A stretch of 64,000 nt of DNA from Prosapia bicincta. Its lineage: Eukaryota > Arthropoda > Insecta > Hemiptera > Cercopidae. The stretch is from NCBI GenBank assembly GCA_036971475.1, contig JBAIZL010000005.1, forward strand, positions 170,468,386 to 170,532,385, read 5' to 3'. Positions 60,831 through 64,000 of the stretch are shown in pieces. How positions within the stretch are numbered: position 1 is the stretch's first letter; every line of letters starts with the position of its first letter. Made by a program: the position numbers and the translations under genes. The notes beneath the pieces are model-generated. The model was not told where the DNA came from. It worked only from the letters and a program-made list of their open reading frames with translations, and searched no databases.

Positions 60831-63512
60831 TCAAACAAAAAATTACTAAGTCTCTTTTATTTTACGTACTTCTATAAAGGTTACTAAAATCGTTTAATTT
60901 GGTAAGTTAAACTGAAGGAAACAAAACACCAAGTAGGCCGTTGATTCTGACCACAATTACGAGTGATCTAATTAAAACACCACTTGAATAGGGCTTTGTT
61001 CACGTGAAACCAGTGTTACAGCCAGAAGAAATATGCTGGTTGAACGAATCTAATTACCTAATTATTTTATTATTATAATCAATTATTTAATTACCTAATA
61101 AATTCCAATTCCGGTGGAGTTTAAATAGGATTGTAAGATAAAGCACTATTTATCCATTATGTGCTCAAATAATTTCCTCAGTTCCCATTAAGCTTGCTTC
61201 ACTCATTTCAATGGCAACATTTGAGTAACCCGTGTAGAATTAGTTATTTCCAGTTTACAGTAGGCTTCTGGAAAAATCAAAAGTCTTCTAAAATGTAATA
61301 CTCCTAAAGTAACCATTAGCCTACAACATTTACCAAAACAATTGAGAATATTTCCATCTATAATGTTAGAAGTCCGTACAACTACAACATTTTATTTAAC
61401 TAGATATTTAATTTAAAAATTGTAAATATAGGTTTTTTTATTTTCAAAGTGTTTTAAATGGTTTTGGAACTGTAGTCGGTCATTTTTAGTAGGATCTGTC
61501 CAGTTGTCAACTCACACCGTATTCGTCCAATAGAATTGGTTAATTAATTTTAACAAATTTTTGTAATGTTTAAAATTCAGATTTTATACTTATAGTTAAT
61601 TAAAAGTTACTTTGACGCCATTTGTCTTAGAGTATAAACAAAATTATGCAAAATTAAAACTGAAAAGGAAACAAAGTAAATAAAACTAAATCGAAAAATT
61701 GGAAGAGAGGCCGCGTGTTATTAAATGACGAAAGGTATAAAGCAACAAATCTCTAACAAAGCTTACAAAAATACAATACCAGATATGCGCAGTTAAAAAT
61801 ATCAAATTTACAATAAAATCATACGAAGTTGAGAACGGGAAGTTAAACAGTACACGTGCCTTTGTTCTGTTTATGTAAATAGTAATAGTTATATAATTCT
61901 TATTGCGCATGCGCTTGGGCTAAACCCATTCTCCTTCCTACCTCCTAGTACAGTTGTGAATCGTTCTATGCTCTCCTGACATCCTAATGATTTTTCCACT
62001 TCTTCAGATGGTCACCGAAAGGCAGCGTGTCCCAAAGCAATCACCACTCATAAATATTCAGAATAACGCAACCGTCGAGCCTCGTGGAAGATCAAGGATT
62101 TGGCGAGTTATCTGTTCGGACCATAGTTCGTTCACTGAATTGTTGCTATTTATTTCACTTGGTTAATATGTGGTAGTTTAAGAGAAATTTTTGAAAGTAA
62201 AGTATTATTACTTGAAAAAAATTCCATATTTCATAATTGCAAATACTCCAAAGTTATTCAATATTGATTTAGAAAATTACTTTACTTAATAAAACAATAC
62301 GGTTAAGTTAAACTGAGAATATAATATAGGCCTCAGTTATAAAGCTAACCTCATATAGAACCTAACCTCACAGCACACGGCTTTTGTTAAGAGGCAAACA
62401 TGTTTGGGAATAAAGTTGTCCTAATCAGGGATACATCACTACCCAACTAACGAAGAGAACTTTTCTGCTGTAACAAGTTTGACAATTAATAAAATCAATG
62501 TGCCTTGGAGGGTTTATTTACTGATTCAAGTTATAAATTGTTCTAACCTTTGACCTTGGTACTGTTTCTTAAGTCGAATATACGAAAGTAAAGATAATTA
62601 TTTATATCTATTTACGTAATGTTTTCTCGAATATGATAAGTATCAAGTAGTTTATATAGCAGTATGGAAATGTTGCCAGTTAAAAAAGTTGTCAAATATC
62701 TGGTTAGGGGGTTTAAAAATAGCGGTTGATGACAGTTGTGTTGCGATTTAATTTCTTAAATTCCACCTCTTTCAATTCACATCTTAAAGCAACCTAAATA
62801 TCTTTACCTTTTCTTCTTTCATTTCTTATTTATTTACCTTCAACGTCGCACCTATTAAATTTATTTTCTTGAATTAAACTTATTTTCTTAAATTTTTACC
62901 TTAATTTTTTTATTTAACCCAATTAATTTAAATAAATTTCGTATCTTTTGTTTCTTCTCTTTAAAAGATCTAACTTATTTTATATTGTTATCACAGATAT
63001 TCTGTTCAACCACCTTCAATTTCGTGTCTTTTATATTTTCTCAGCAATCATCCTTATTTTTTTAAAATTATACTTCTTTCTTTTTTCTTTAACCAAATTA
63101 AATTTCTTTAAGCATTTATATAGTATCGTAACATTATACCACAATTAACTCGTAATTTTGAACTTCGGCCAACAACCTTAGATCCAGAAAGCATGAAGAA
63201 AGACTATTATAAGCGAATTAAATAATTCTGTTAACAAGTCACCCACAGAATAAATTTTCCGCAAATAAATTATTACATTATTTGTTATTCAAATAGTGTT
63301 GTTAGCATGAAGCCTTATTTTAAATATTTCATTTTATAATTAGGGTGTATTAAAATACACATTTTACTAACAAGAGTAGAACAAAGTAATTAAGTCTAAT
63401 TAAAACTAAACATAATTAGATTTAGTTAATTGAAACTCTAGCATAATAGCCTATGTACAATGCTATATTAAATTACATTTTCTTCATTCTTATATTAAGA
63501 CTCTTTTAGGAG

Positions 63513-63515
63513 ATA

Positions 63516-63579
<64 letters not shown>
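63513..63579. repeat. (TA)n microsatellite
   Basis: About 33 TA units; no counterpart of this length in copy A. Confidence 0.95.
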
Positions 63580-63581
<2 letters not shown>

Positions 63582-63800
63582 AAGAGTATTTATTTAATGA
63601 TAAAAAAAGTTAACATTGTTAAATTGTTAACAATAACCAAAATGATTCCGCTTAAAACACATTTAGGCTGAAAAATTTAAGTCATATCCTAGTCTAATGT
63701 AATTTTTTAAGTTTTAAACCTATTTTATTAAATAATTCTGTAAATATTCTCTGTAACTGATTTGGAGTGTTTAAAATACAGACTCCCTATATTTACATGA

Positions 63801-64000
63801 TTAACCCTAGAGGACTCGCGCTAATACCCGTTACACCAGACCTCGCGCAGGGTAATGTTTTACCCCAACTAGCTTTCAGCAATATCAGTAAAATATTTAA
63901 TGTTATAAATGAAAAAAAATTATTTAAACATATTTTGTTACACTATAAAAGATATGAACAAACTCAACCAATATTATTTACTTTTTTATACGTCAAAACT
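63801..64000 (+). mobile_element. Left end of a second piggyBac-like element, cut by the window edge
   Basis: TTAA (63801-63804) is followed by CCCTAGAGGACTCGCGC, a typical piggyBac end (CCCTAG). Just inside are two CTCGCGC motifs and GGGTAATGTTTTACCCC, a near-palindrome. Copy A is uninterrupted here (about 22405). No transposase is visible in the 200 bp available. Confidence 0.65.

Overview
The window looks like an intergenic or intronic stretch of an AT-rich insect-type nuclear genome. The evidence is very low coding density, long (TA)n and (GT)n microsatellites, satellite arrays, and remnants of piggyBac, mariner, Jockey-type LINE, RNase H-bearing LINE and Penelope-like elements. Nothing prokaryotic is present. 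A hemipteran such as a leafhopper or sharpshooter is my guess from overall texture only. No complete host gene is visible. The best host-gene candidate is a GC-richer open frame at the left edge (1-124) with a good splice donor, followed by a possible 44-bp exon (282-325) that keeps the frame open.

Layout. (1) 0.65-7.1 kb is a repeat module with left and right flanks around 39 copies of a 133-bp satellite, organised as a 17-monomer higher-order repeat. (2) 0.65-22.4 kb as a whole ('copy A') is collinear with 43.7-63.8 kb ('copy B'). This is an old direct duplication whose offset varies from about 35.5 to 43 kb because of insertions and deletions. Much of it has diverged strongly, but several islands of roughly 95-97% identity stand out. 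(3) 22.4-43.6 kb is a spacer between the copies. In order it holds a 26-bp-arm hairpin, a piggyBac element with both ends and TTAA sites (transposase broken by one stop and one frameshift), a hAT-like subterminal repeat patch, a 250-bp TA tract, a ~177-bp tandem repeat, a Penelope-like 3' part with GIY-YIG endonuclease, a LINE RNase H remnant, a mariner 3' fragment, a 110-bp tandem repeat, an inverted third copy of the module (with a 53-bp satellite at the internal position), and a foldback element with ~230-bp arms. (4) Copy B also carries a 5'-truncated Jockey-type LINE with a 12-bp target duplication and an empty site in copy A, a local tandem duplication, a 3.1-kb extra segment, a SINE-like patch, and at the right edge the start of a second piggyBac-like element.

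The most unusual observation is the module seen three times (copy A, copy B, and inverted at 36.9-38.2 kb). The same flanks enclose a different tandem repeat each time: the 133-bp array, (TA)n plus a single 133-bp monomer, or a 53-bp array. It behaves like a mobile or duplicating unit that seeds satellites. None of the genes forms an operon or pathway; the coding traces are transposon proteins, all damaged or partial.
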